Assembly: GCA_029052085.1 (NCBI GenBank)
Contig: JAIDJS010000132.1
Location: 2,158 to 7,277, forward strand
DNA: 5,120 bases
Source of the DNA: Eubacterium sp.
Lineage (GTDB): Bacteria > Bacillota > Clostridia > Oscillospirales > Acutalibacteraceae
Direction: 5' to 3'
Position numbers and translations under genes: made by a program. The notes under the pieces are model-generated. The model was not told the DNA's origin. It saw nothing but the letters and a program-made list of their open reading frames with translations, and made no database searches. This document shows positions 1 through 4,926 of the stretch, one piece after another (the stretch's first letter is position 1; the number at the start of each line of letters is the position of its first letter).

Positions 1-228
1 ACGAATGAAAATATTTATGATTTTGATATAGATGCCGAAAACGGAACATTTTCGGTTATTTACGGAAAAAATTATGAATATACCGAAAGCAACGGAACAA
101 TAAAAACTTATGATATTTCAGATTATTTCTGTAAGGTTCAGGAGCATCAGTATGTGCTTTCTGAGAAAGAGGGTAATAGGCTTTATATCTGCACTGCCTG
201 CGGAGACAGTATGAAAGAAATTGCATAA
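1..228 (+). CDS. Unrecognised protein, C-terminal 75 residues (5' end outside window)
   Basis: An open frame runs from the first base to a TAA at 226-228, so only the C-terminus is visible. I do not recognise the family. The first part is rich in Asp, Asn, Tyr and Gly and looks like beta-rich extracellular or hydrophilic sequence. The last 32 residues carry Cys44, His49 and a C64-T-A-C67-G motif, an arrangement compatible with a small zinc-ribbon-like module. From memory, C-x(n)-H-x-Y...C-x2-C-G tails occur at the ends of some large clostridial surface proteins; that link is a weak inference. Codon use and AT content match the downstream genes. I see no hairpin terminator between this stop and the perR promoter at 245, so read-through into the perR operon is possible. 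Confidence 0.72.
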   Translation, partial: TNENIYDFDIDAENGTFSVIYGKNYEYTESNGTIKTYDISDYFCKVQEHQYVLSEKEGNRLYICTACGDSMKEIA

Positions 229-244
229 TTTTTCCATAAAGCTG

Positions 245-272
245 TTGACAAATTTTATTGTTTTGATATAAT
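245..272 (+). promoter_or_regulatory. Sigma-A-type promoter of the perR-rubrerythrin operon
   Basis: A perfect -35 box TTGACA (245-250) and a perfect -10 box TATAAT (267-272) are separated by 16 bp. This predicts a transcription start near 279-280 and a leader of about 36 nt before the perR ATG. The last base of the -10 box is the first base of the Per-box-like palindrome, so repressor binding would block RNA polymerase. Confidence 0.88.
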
Positions 273-296
273 TAGATTGTAATCATTACAATCTAA
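272..296. promoter_or_regulatory. Per-box-like operator: perfect 25-bp palindrome (12-1-12)
   Basis: The arms TTAGATTGTAAT (272-283) and ATTACAATCTAA (285-296) are exact reverse complements around a central C at 284. The central 15 bp, TTGTAATCATTACAA (277-291), differs from the published Bacillus Per-box consensus TTATAATNATTATAA at only two symmetric positions. It touches the -10 box and covers the predicted transcription start, which is the expected place for a repressor. Since the next gene encodes PerR, autoregulation together with rubrerythrin control is the simplest reading. The palindrome is direct observation; the identity of the binding protein is inference. Confidence 0.88.
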
Positions 297-315
297 GAAC
301 AAGAGGTAGCACAAA

Positions 316-720
316 ATGAAAAGAGAAAATATTATCTCGTTGTTTAAAGAAAAAAATTTTCGCGCTACCCCGCAAAGAATTGCTGTTTATGATTATGTTT
401 ATGAAAACAGAAATCATCCCGATGTGCTGGCGGTTTATGAAAATGTAAAAAAGAAATATCCTGCTTTTTCCAAAACAACCGTTTATAATGCACTTAAAGC
501 GCTTGAAAAAAACGGATTTATCATTCCTGTTTCTATTGATGATGAGCGCGTTCGTTATGATGCTGATATTGAACTTCATGGCCATTTTATCTGCAATGTA
601 TGCAAGAAAATTTATGATTTTGAAACCTCCCAGCCAAAGACAGCAGGGCTTGAGGATTTTTTGATAAGCAGCAAAAATGTATATTACAGCGGCATTTGTC
701 CTTGCTGTAAAGATAAATAA
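316..720 (+). CDS. perR: PerR, Fur-family peroxide-sensing transcriptional repressor
   Basis: This is a 134-residue cytoplasmic DNA-binding metalloregulator of the Fur family. The N-terminal winged helix covers about residues 1-80, with an N-terminal TPQR motif (18-21) and recognition helix SKTTVYNAL (52-60). The dimerisation and metal domain follows. Relative to Bacillus subtilis PerR, the regulatory metal ligands H37, D85, H91, H93 and D104 align with H34, D82, H88, H90 and D101. The Asp at 101, where Fur has Glu, favours PerR over Fur. The structural zinc site is C93xxC96 and C128xxC131. The C-terminal linker before the last CxxC is a few residues shorter than in B. subtilis. In the family, Fe-catalysed oxidation of the metal-binding His residues releases DNA. 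The start is set by AGAGGT (302-307), 8 nt upstream of the ATG. The rubrerythrin gene follows after 24 nt and the Per-box-like palindrome lies just upstream, both supporting a peroxide role. Confidence 0.93.
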   Translation: MKRENIISLFKEKNFRATPQRIAVYDYVYENRNHPDVLAVYENVKKKYPAFSKTTVYNALKALEKNGFIIPVSIDDERVRYDADIELHGHFICNVCKKIYDFETSQPKTAGLEDFLISSKNVYYSGICPCCKDK

Positions 721-724
721 ATTT

Positions 725-742
725 TTAATAAGGAGTTATTAA
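725..742 (+). promoter_or_regulatory. Rubrerythrin ribosome binding site framed by a 7-bp inverted repeat
   Basis: AAGGAG (730-735) lies 9 nt before the rubrerythrin ATG and sets that start. The exact inverted repeat TTAATAA (725-731) / TTATTAA (736-742) surrounds GGAG (732-735), so an RNA hairpin would place the Shine-Dalgarno core in its tetraloop. The stem is all A-U and therefore weak. The ribosome binding site is secure; a regulatory role for the hairpin is speculative. Confidence 0.6.
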
Positions 743-744
743 TT

Positions 745-1284
745 ATGGCAAAAAAGTATTATTGTCCGGTATGCGGATACGAAAGTGACGAACCAATTGA
801 AATCTGCCCTGTATGTAAGGCAAAGATGGCTGTTCGTGAAAATGAAGGCGAGCTTGCATGGGCTGCTGAGCATGTTGTAGGAATTACAGAAGGCGTTTCT
901 GATGAAATCGTTCAGGGACTTCGTGATAATTTCAATGGTGAATGCTCAGAGGTTGGTATGTATCTTGCTATGGCAAGAGTTGCTTACAGAGAGGGCTATC
1001 CTGAAATCGGTATGTATTGGGAAAAGGCTGCTTATGAAGAAGCAGAGCATGCCGCTAAGTTTGCAGAAATGCTTGGAGAGGTTGTAACAAACTCAACAAA
1101 GAAAAATCTTGAAATGCGCGTTGCTGCTGAAAATGGTGCAACAATGGGCAAAACAGAGCTTGCTAAGCTTGCAAAGGCTGATGGTCTTGATGCAATCCAT
1201 GATTCAGTTCATGAAATGGCAAGAGATGAAGCAAGACACGGCAAAGCATTTGCAGGTCTTCTTAATAGATATTTCGGCGAGTAA
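745..1284 (+). CDS. rbr: Reverse rubrerythrin (N-terminal rubredoxin, C-terminal diiron ferritin-like domain)
   Basis: This 179-residue cytoplasmic non-haem iron protein reduces hydrogen peroxide, and in clostridial relatives also contributes to oxygen reduction, using electrons passed through its rubredoxin site. The domain order is reversed from classical rubrerythrin. A short rubredoxin-type FeCys4 site comes first (C7xxC10 and C21xxC24). A four-helix ferritin-like domain spans about residues 50-177. Candidate diiron ligands are E66 (helix A, GEC motif), E99xxH102 (helix B), E129 (helix C, AAENG) and E162xxH165 (helix D, DEARHG). The Glu that sits three residues after E129 in classical rubrerythrin is Ala132 here, as I recall for reverse rubrerythrins. 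Length and layout match the PerR-controlled reverse rubrerythrins of Clostridium acetobutylicum. It is second in the perR operon, 24 nt after perR, and ends at its own terminator. The electron donor is not encoded in the window. Confidence 0.94.
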   Translation: MAKKYYCPVCGYESDEPIEICPVCKAKMAVRENEGELAWAAEHVVGITEGVSDEIVQGLRDNFNGECSEVGMYLAMARVAYREGYPEIGMYWEKAAYEEAEHAAKFAEMLGEVVTNSTKKNLEMRVAAENGATMGKTELAKLAKADGLDAIHDSVHEMARDEARHGKAFAGLLNRYFGE

Positions 1285-1296
1285 TCTCAAAAAATT

Positions 1297-1325
1297 ATCC
1301 CCTGGAGAAATCCGGGGGATTTTTT
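1297..1325 (+). terminator. Intrinsic terminator of the perR-rubrerythrin operon
   Basis: A 10-bp stem, ATCCCCTGGA (1297-1306) with TCCGGGGGAT (1311-1320), contains one T-G wobble and closes on a GAAA tetraloop (1307-1310). A run of T at 1320-1325 follows directly. It starts 12 nt after the rubrerythrin stop codon. Confidence 0.95.
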
Positions 1326-1483
1326 ATAAATATGAAGATGCGGCGACTTTTGATGGGTTGGGTTTAATACTGTTTTATCTGATTTTTATAGTGTTTTTTG
1401 TAAAGCTCGGGTATTCGGAAAAATTGAAAGATGTCCGAATCGAAATGATTGTGTTTGAAATAAAATTGTTGATGTATCCTGTA

Positions 1484-1515
1484 AAAAAATCCTCGGATAA
1501 TTCCGAGGATTTTTT
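1484..1515 (-). terminator. Bidirectional intrinsic terminator, mainly for the minus-strand phosphoesterase gene
   Basis: Perfect 13-bp arms at 1484-1496 and 1503-1515 have a TCCTCGG/CCGAGGA core and a six-base ATAATT loop. A runs at 1483-1489 and T at 1510-1515 give a U tract in either direction. It lies 8 nt beyond the stop codon of the minus-strand gene, so it is that gene's terminator. It also backs up the rubrerythrin terminator on the plus strand. Confidence 0.92.
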
Positions 1516-1523
1516 ATATACAT

Positions 1524-2405
1524 TTATTCTGCAATTGAAAAATCTGCCATAATTCCGTTATGGTCACTTACATATCCGTTTGATGTATCATCAAGCACTT
1601 TGTATTTATCAACTAAAATTCCCTTATCGGTAAAGATAAAATCAATCGGCTTTCCTGTGTTAACATCGCCCCAGGCCTGATATGTGGTTTTTGTTTCGGT
1701 TTCTTTGGCAACAAGCCTTGTTTCCTGAAGCACCTCGGCAATGGTGTTATAAGCAGGCATACCCTCAAATTCATTGAAATCGCCTGATAAAACGATTGCA
1801 GCGCCGTAAAGAGAACGAAGCTCGTCAATCTTATCGGCAATAACGGTTGCACCATAGTTTGCGGCATCCTCGCTTGCATTGTCAAGATGGGTGTTCATAT
1901 GAATATATTGTTCTCCGGTTTCATTGTTTGTAAGAAGCACCCATGTGCAAACTCTGTAGCAGCCTGCTCCCTCAAATTTGCTTTCCTCGTCAGGTGTTTT
2001 GGAAAGCCAGAAGGTTCCCCGCTGCTCTGCAGTATATTTTTCTTTGAGCCAGAAAACAGCGTTCATTTCGGATTTTCTTTCGTTTTCATCTCCGCCGCGG
2101 ATAACGCCGTAAGAATCATAATCATTTAAAAGAGAAGCAAGATTATCAAGCCAATCCTGATTCATTTCCTGGGTTCCGATAGAATCCGGTTTAACTGAAT
2201 TTATGTATTTTGCAAATTTTTTAACTCTTGCTGAAGAACCTGTTCCTTTAATTACATTACCCCATGGGGCAGCACAGTTATATGAAACAATTCTTATGTT
2301 TCCGTCAGCCGGAGCGTCAAGTTGCTGAAACTCCGTTTTTGTGCATCCGGAGAACAAGCACAGTATTATAACAGCCGATATAACACAAACTATAAATTTT
2401 TTCAT
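1524..2405 (-). CDS. Exported lipoprotein, endonuclease/exonuclease/phosphatase (EEP) superfamily
   Basis: This 293-residue protein has a lipoprotein signal peptide: KK at 2-3, a hydrophobic core at about 4-18, and lipobox LFSGC with the lipidated Cys at 21. The mature protein should be anchored to the outer face of the membrane. The rest is one EEP domain with the family's metal and catalytic motifs in order: N43 (SYN), E80 (TQE), H173 (NTHLDN), D209 and N211 (GDFN), D255 (DFIF) and D281-H282 (SDH). All expected catalytic positions are present, so it should be an active Mg-dependent phosphoesterase. The FWLS...P (132-138) and CYRVCTW (149-155) segments resemble small bacterial EEP hydrolases rather than DNA-repair exonuclease III. 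The substrate (nucleic acid, sugar phosphate or phospholipid head group) cannot be read from sequence. The ATG at 2403-2405 follows a weak purine-rich site (GGCAGGG on the minus strand, 8 nt away). It is a single-gene unit with its own promoter and terminator. Confidence 0.88.
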   Translation of the reverse strand: MKKFIVCVISAVIILCLFSGCTKTEFQQLDAPADGNIRIVSYNCAAPWGNVIKGTGSSARVKKFAKYINSVKPDSIGTQEMNQDWLDNLASLLNDYDSYGVIRGGDENERKSEMNAVFWLKEKYTAEQRGTFWLSKTPDEESKFEGAGCYRVCTWVLLTNNETGEQYIHMNTHLDNASEDAANYGATVIADKIDELRSLYGAAIVLSGDFNEFEGMPAYNTIAEVLQETRLVAKETETKTTYQAWGDVNTGKPIDFIFTDKGILVDKYKVLDDTSNGYVSDHNGIMADFSIAE

Positions 2406-2478
2406 AACATATACCCTGCCTTTTATCTTTTTATAATTAAAAGCCTGAAATCGAACATTTAGTATGCCTTATATTGAC

Positions 2479-2508
2479 ATTATACCACCGGTAGTAATTC
2501 CGTATCAA
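2479..2508 (-). promoter_or_regulatory. Promoter of the EEP lipoprotein gene
   Basis: On the minus strand, TTGATA (2503-2508) and a perfect TATAAT (2479-2484) are separated by 18 bp. The predicted start near 2472 gives a leader of about 65 nt before the ATG at 2405. The spacer and the first -10 bases contain a near-palindrome at 2483-2496. Confidence 0.72.
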
Positions 2509-2534
2509 GCAACAGAATAGTTACAAAAGGTAAA

Positions 2535-2566
2535 AAAACTGTAAAGCATAGAAGCTTTACAGTTTT
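2535..2566 (-). terminator. Intrinsic terminator of the metallophosphoesterase-like gene
   Basis: Perfect 13-bp arms, AAAACTGTAAAGC (2535-2547) and GCTTTACAGTTTT (2554-2566), enclose a six-base loop. The seven A residues at 2532-2538 become a U tract on the minus strand, whereas the plus-strand T run is only four long, so the minus direction is favoured. It lies about 55 nt past the minus-strand stop at 2621 and upstream of the EEP promoter, separating the two minus-strand genes. Confidence 0.9.
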
Positions 2567-2578
2567 GTGAGCAGTATA

Positions 2579-2606
2579 AAAGAGCAAAAAAGCGAATCTG
2601 CTCTTT
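2579..2606 (-). repeat. Second hairpin after the metallophosphoesterase-like gene
   Basis: An exact 8-bp inverted repeat, AAAGAGCA (2579-2586) and TGCTCTTT (2599-2606), has a 12-nt loop. On the minus-strand transcript it comes before the strong terminator at 2535-2566, forming tandem hairpins. Only a short TTTT run follows it in that direction, so it is at best a weak or auxiliary terminator or a 3'-end stabiliser. Confidence 0.45.
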
Positions 2607-2620
2607 ATCTTGTAAAATGT

Positions 2621-3298
2621 TTATTTTATTTCGTGAAATTTGGTAAATACAGCCGTCATTTTCTTGCTTATCGGCAAATCCGTGTGAAGAGAGCCGAAAT
2701 ACCAATGAAAATAATCAACATCCTTCATAAGATCCTGAAGATACGTGTTGAGCGGTGTAAGCTGAACAACGCTGTTTGTGTGAAGCTTCATAAAGTCTTT
2801 CGCAATGGCAGGTGCTTCATAGGTTAAAATGTAGTTAACCTGATATTCGGCGTCCTTAAGATTATCGCCTGCGTTCTTAATTTCCTCTTCATTGGGCATT
2901 TCGTCCTTCCACCACGATTTGCCCTCTTCTCTCATATTTCTGTCTTCGCTTTCGCCGCCGCCCATAACAAAAAAGGTTTTGTTTTCAAGGGTAAATATTT
3001 CTCCCCGCATTAAATGGAAAATGTTTTTTGCTATTTTATGCGCATTTCCGCCCTTCCAGCGATATGGAGTGTAGGCATTCAGCATGTCAAAGTTTTCATG
3101 AGCCCCGTCAACAAAGCAAATGGTATATTTTTTGCTTTTTAGTATTTCAAGATTTTTCTTTTCCTCATCACTTTTCGGATCCCATAAAAAGCCGAAATCG
3201 CCGCAGATTATAAGATAATCCTTTTCTCCAAGCTTTTTCAAAGCAGGATTTTTGAATACGGAAATATCCCCGTGGGTATCGCCTGTAATATAAATCAT
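2621..3298 (-). CDS. Calcineurin-like metallophosphoesterase homologue with degenerate metal site 2
   Basis: This 225-residue protein has no signal peptide and is probably cytoplasmic. The fold signature is clear: GDTHGD (6-11), GDFG (33-36), DGAHENFD (64-71), WKGG...HLMRG (81-99), GGGES (113-117), SWW (128-130), ILTYEAP (157-163) and WYFGSLHTD (199-207). Compared with the family's GNHE, TH and GHxH motifs, D7, H9, D34 and H205 (metal 1) and catalytic H67 remain. The three non-bridging metal-2 ligands have become A66, Y160 and S203. The frame is intact, with AGGTGA before the ATG, so this is not a decayed gene. It may bind one metal, have altered chemistry, or act as a non-catalytic binding protein. 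The substrate is unknown. It is transcribed alone, divergently from the carboxypeptidase gene, and ends at the 2535-2566 terminator. Confidence 0.87.
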   Translation of the reverse strand: MIYITGDTHGDISVFKNPALKKLGEKDYLIICGDFGFLWDPKSDEEKKNLEILKSKKYTICFVDGAHENFDMLNAYTPYRWKGGNAHKIAKNIFHLMRGEIFTLENKTFFVMGGGESEDRNMREEGKSWWKDEMPNEEEIKNAGDNLKDAEYQVNYILTYEAPAIAKDFMKLHTNSVVQLTPLNTYLQDLMKDVDYFHWYFGSLHTDLPISKKMTAVFTKFHEIK

Positions 3299-3321
3299 AG
3301 TATCACCTAAAAAATTTACAA

Positions 3322-3354
3322 TTAATACTTTTATTCAGTCGATAAAAGTGTTAA
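3322..3354. repeat. 13-bp inverted repeat in the divergent intergenic region
   Basis: The arms TTAATACTTTTAT (3322-3334) and ATAAAAGTGTTAA (3342-3354) match at 12 of 13 positions around a 7-bp spacer. The repeat falls inside the predicted 5' leader of the minus-strand metallophosphoesterase-like gene, about 25 nt before its start codon. It could be an operator for a dimeric repressor or a 5' mRNA hairpin. On the minus-strand RNA the mismatch is C-A. AT-rich background makes chance symmetry more likely than for a GC-rich repeat. Confidence 0.55.
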
Positions 3355-3379
3355 ACTAATGAAAGTTACTCATAATCTA

Positions 3380-3385
3380 TATAAT
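3380..3385 (+). promoter_or_regulatory. Probable -10 box of the carboxypeptidase gene
   Basis: A perfect TATAAT lies 29 nt before the ATG at 3414 and gives a predicted leader of about 22 nt. No good -35 is visible; the best is ATGAAA (3359-3364) at a short 15-bp spacing. The promoter may therefore be weak, activator dependent, or read by another sigma factor. Confidence 0.5.
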
Positions 3386-3409
3386 ATATTTTATTTCAAA
3401 AGGTGTCAA
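3381..3409 (-). promoter_or_regulatory. Promoter of the metallophosphoesterase-like gene
   Basis: On the minus strand, a perfect -35 box TTGACA (3404-3409) and TATTAT (3381-3386) are separated by 17 bp. The predicted start near 3374 gives a leader of about 75 nt that contains the 3322-3354 inverted repeat. The -10 box overlaps the plus-strand TATAAT of the carboxypeptidase gene. The -35 box overlaps the end of that gene's ribosome binding site. Confidence 0.7.
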
Positions 3410-3413
3410 GTAT

Positions 3414-4847
3414 ATGAAAAAAAGAATCAAGGTGTTTTTATCTGTTTTAATATCATTAATCATTCTGCTTTCTTCTTTTACTGCCTTCGGTGCAGTATAT
3501 CAGCCGGATGTAAAGCTTTATTCGCAGTCTTATCTTCTGGTTAATCTTGATGACAGTTCTTATCCGATTGTTGCGGAAAAAGATGCAGACAAGCGTATGT
3601 ATCCTGCCTCTCTTACCAAAATTGTAACAGCCATGATTACCCTTAATAAAATTCAGGATATCGGTCTTAAAACTTCCATGTCGCAGGAGGCATATGATGT
3701 TCTTCTCGGCACAGGTGCGCAGATTGCCGGCATACAGGTGGGCGATACCTTAAGTGTTGAACAGCTTTTGTATTTAACGCTTGTTCATTCCGCTTGTGAT
3801 GCAACAGAAATATTGGCTGAATATGTTGCCGGAAGCCGTGATAAATTTGTTGTTATGATGAACGATTATGCAAAATCTCTTGGCTGTGAGAATACAAATT
3901 TTACAAATCCGGACGGTCTTCCGGCTGAAAACCAATATACAACGGCAAATGATCTTTTAAAGATTGCACTTGATGCTCTTAAAAATGATACATTTGTTAA
4001 AATTTCAACCACAAAGCAATATGAATATAACGGTATGATGTATTATCATTCAAATCTTATGCTTCAGCCGGGATATCTTTCCTATTATTATCCGTATGCA
4101 GAGGGTATAAAAACAGGTTCAACAACTGATGCGGGCTACTGCCTTATAACCAAAGCAAGCAAGGATGGATATAATTATCTTGCAATTGTTCTTGGCGCTC
4201 CTGTGCTGGATTATAACAAGGATGGATATGATGAAAAGTGTTCCTTTATTGATGCGGCTTCTCTTTTTAAATGGGCGTTCAACAGTCTGAAATTCAGCAC
4301 CTTGTTTGAAGAGGGCGAAATCGTATCTGAGGTTGCGGTTAAGAATGGCAAAAAGGCAGATACAGTTCAGCTTGTTGCAGACAAAAAAACAAATGCGATA
4401 GTTAAATCAAGCTTTGATAAATCAACTGCAATTATTGAGGTTGTTGATAAACCGGAGGAAATCGTTGCTCCTGTAAGAAAAGGCGATACAGTCTGCAAGG
4501 CAAATGTCATATTCGGTGATGAAACGGTTGCAACCGTTGATCTTGTTGCTGCTGAAGATATTGAGCTGTCAACATTTTTATCTATAATCAATTCGATAAA
4601 AGGCTTTTTTTCTTTAACTGCTGTTAAAATCGTTCTTATTGTTGCTGTTCTTTTTGCTGTATTGTATGTTATTCTTATTATTAATAATGTTAAGAAAAGA
4701 AATGAAAGAAACAGTAACAGAAGCGAAAAGTCGCAATCCGGAAACAGAAGCAGCAGGCAGAGAAGCTCCTCTAATACAAGAAGAGAAAGACGCGGTTATG
4801 ATGATAACGATGATTATATTCCGCCGCCGGCACCTAAAATGAGATAA
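3414..4847 (+). CDS. Membrane-anchored D-alanyl-D-alanine carboxypeptidase (peptidase S11, PBP5/DacF-like)
   Basis: This 477-residue enzyme trims the terminal D-Ala from peptidoglycan stem peptides on the outer face of the membrane. A signal peptide (about 1-27, ending AFGA) precedes the transpeptidase-like domain (about 30-275). Active-site motifs are S66-L-T-K69 (nucleophile and base), S126-A-C128 (usually SxN, here with Cys) and K233-T-G235. A beta-rich PBP5-type C-terminal domain spans about 295-395, followed by a transmembrane helix (about 401-423). A KKR stop-transfer and a 48-residue polar tail follow, rich in Arg, Ser and Asn and ending in a YDDNDDY acidic patch and IPPPAPKMR. E. coli PBP5 instead uses a terminal amphipathic helix; a transmembrane anchor with a cytoplasmic tail is the reading here. 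The ATG follows AAAGGTG (3399-3405) by 8 nt. Whether it is vegetative or sporulation-linked cannot be told. No hairpin terminator is visible after the stop. Confidence 0.92.
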   Translation: MKKRIKVFLSVLISLIILLSSFTAFGAVYQPDVKLYSQSYLLVNLDDSSYPIVAEKDADKRMYPASLTKIVTAMITLNKIQDIGLKTSMSQEAYDVLLGTGAQIAGIQVGDTLSVEQLLYLTLVHSACDATEILAEYVAGSRDKFVVMMNDYAKSLGCENTNFTNPDGLPAENQYTTANDLLKIALDALKNDTFVKISTTKQYEYNGMMYYHSNLMLQPGYLSYYYPYAEGIKTGSTTDAGYCLITKASKDGYNYLAIVLGAPVLDYNKDGYDEKCSFIDAASLFKWAFNSLKFSTLFEEGEIVSEVAVKNGKKADTVQLVADKKTNAIVKSSFDKSTAIIEVVDKPEEIVAPVRKGDTVCKANVIFGDETVATVDLVAAEDIELSTFLSIINSIKGFFSLTAVKIVLIVAVLFAVLYVILIINNVKKRNERNSNRSEKSQSGNRSSRQRSSSNTRRERRGYDDNDDYIPPPAPKMR

Positions 4848-4873
4848 TTTTTGGTGAATTTATTACGCTGTAA

Positions 4874-4902
4874 TTGACGAATTTTGTTTAATACAGTATA
4901 AT
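4874..4902 (+). promoter_or_regulatory. Promoter of the XRE-family regulator gene
   Basis: TTGACG (4874-4879) and a perfect TATAAT (4897-4902) are separated by the optimal 17 bp. Transcription would start near 4909, leaving a very short leader of about 18 nt that holds the GAGG ribosome binding site (4915-4918). It makes the regulator an independent unit, although read-through from the carboxypeptidase gene is also possible because no terminator is seen between them. Confidence 0.85.
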
Positions 4903-4926
4903 AGGCGCAGAAGTGAGGAATTTGTG

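Noticed and set aside
286..585. 99-residue minus-strand open frame opposite perR
   Set aside because: It is antisense to the well-supported perR gene, has low-complexity Ile/Asn/Phe content typical of reversed AT-rich coding DNA, and would start inside the operator region.
1413..1440. 6-bp inverted repeat ATTCGG/CCGAAT in the spacer between the two terminators
   Set aside because: The stem is short with a 16-nt loop and there is no promoter or neighbouring gene that would make it an RNA gene. The 1326-1482 spacer otherwise shows nothing I can name.
1109..1552. 147-residue plus-strand open frame overlapping the end of rubrerythrin
   Set aside because: Its first part is an out-of-frame reading of the rubrerythrin gene, and the rest runs through two strong terminators. 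It has no ribosome binding site or recognisable domain.
3370..3384. Possible second Per box near the carboxypeptidase promoter
   Set aside because: It matches the Per-box consensus at most positions only because the region is AT-rich; the symmetric centre is broken, and it matches the strong box at 277-291 at only about two thirds of positions.
4367..4591. 74-residue minus-strand open frame
   Set aside because: It is antisense to the conserved C-terminal domain of the carboxypeptidase and lacks a ribosome binding site or family features.
4848..4873. Terminator for the carboxypeptidase gene
   Set aside because: A short T run at 4848-4854 follows the stop, but there is no stable stem before it.
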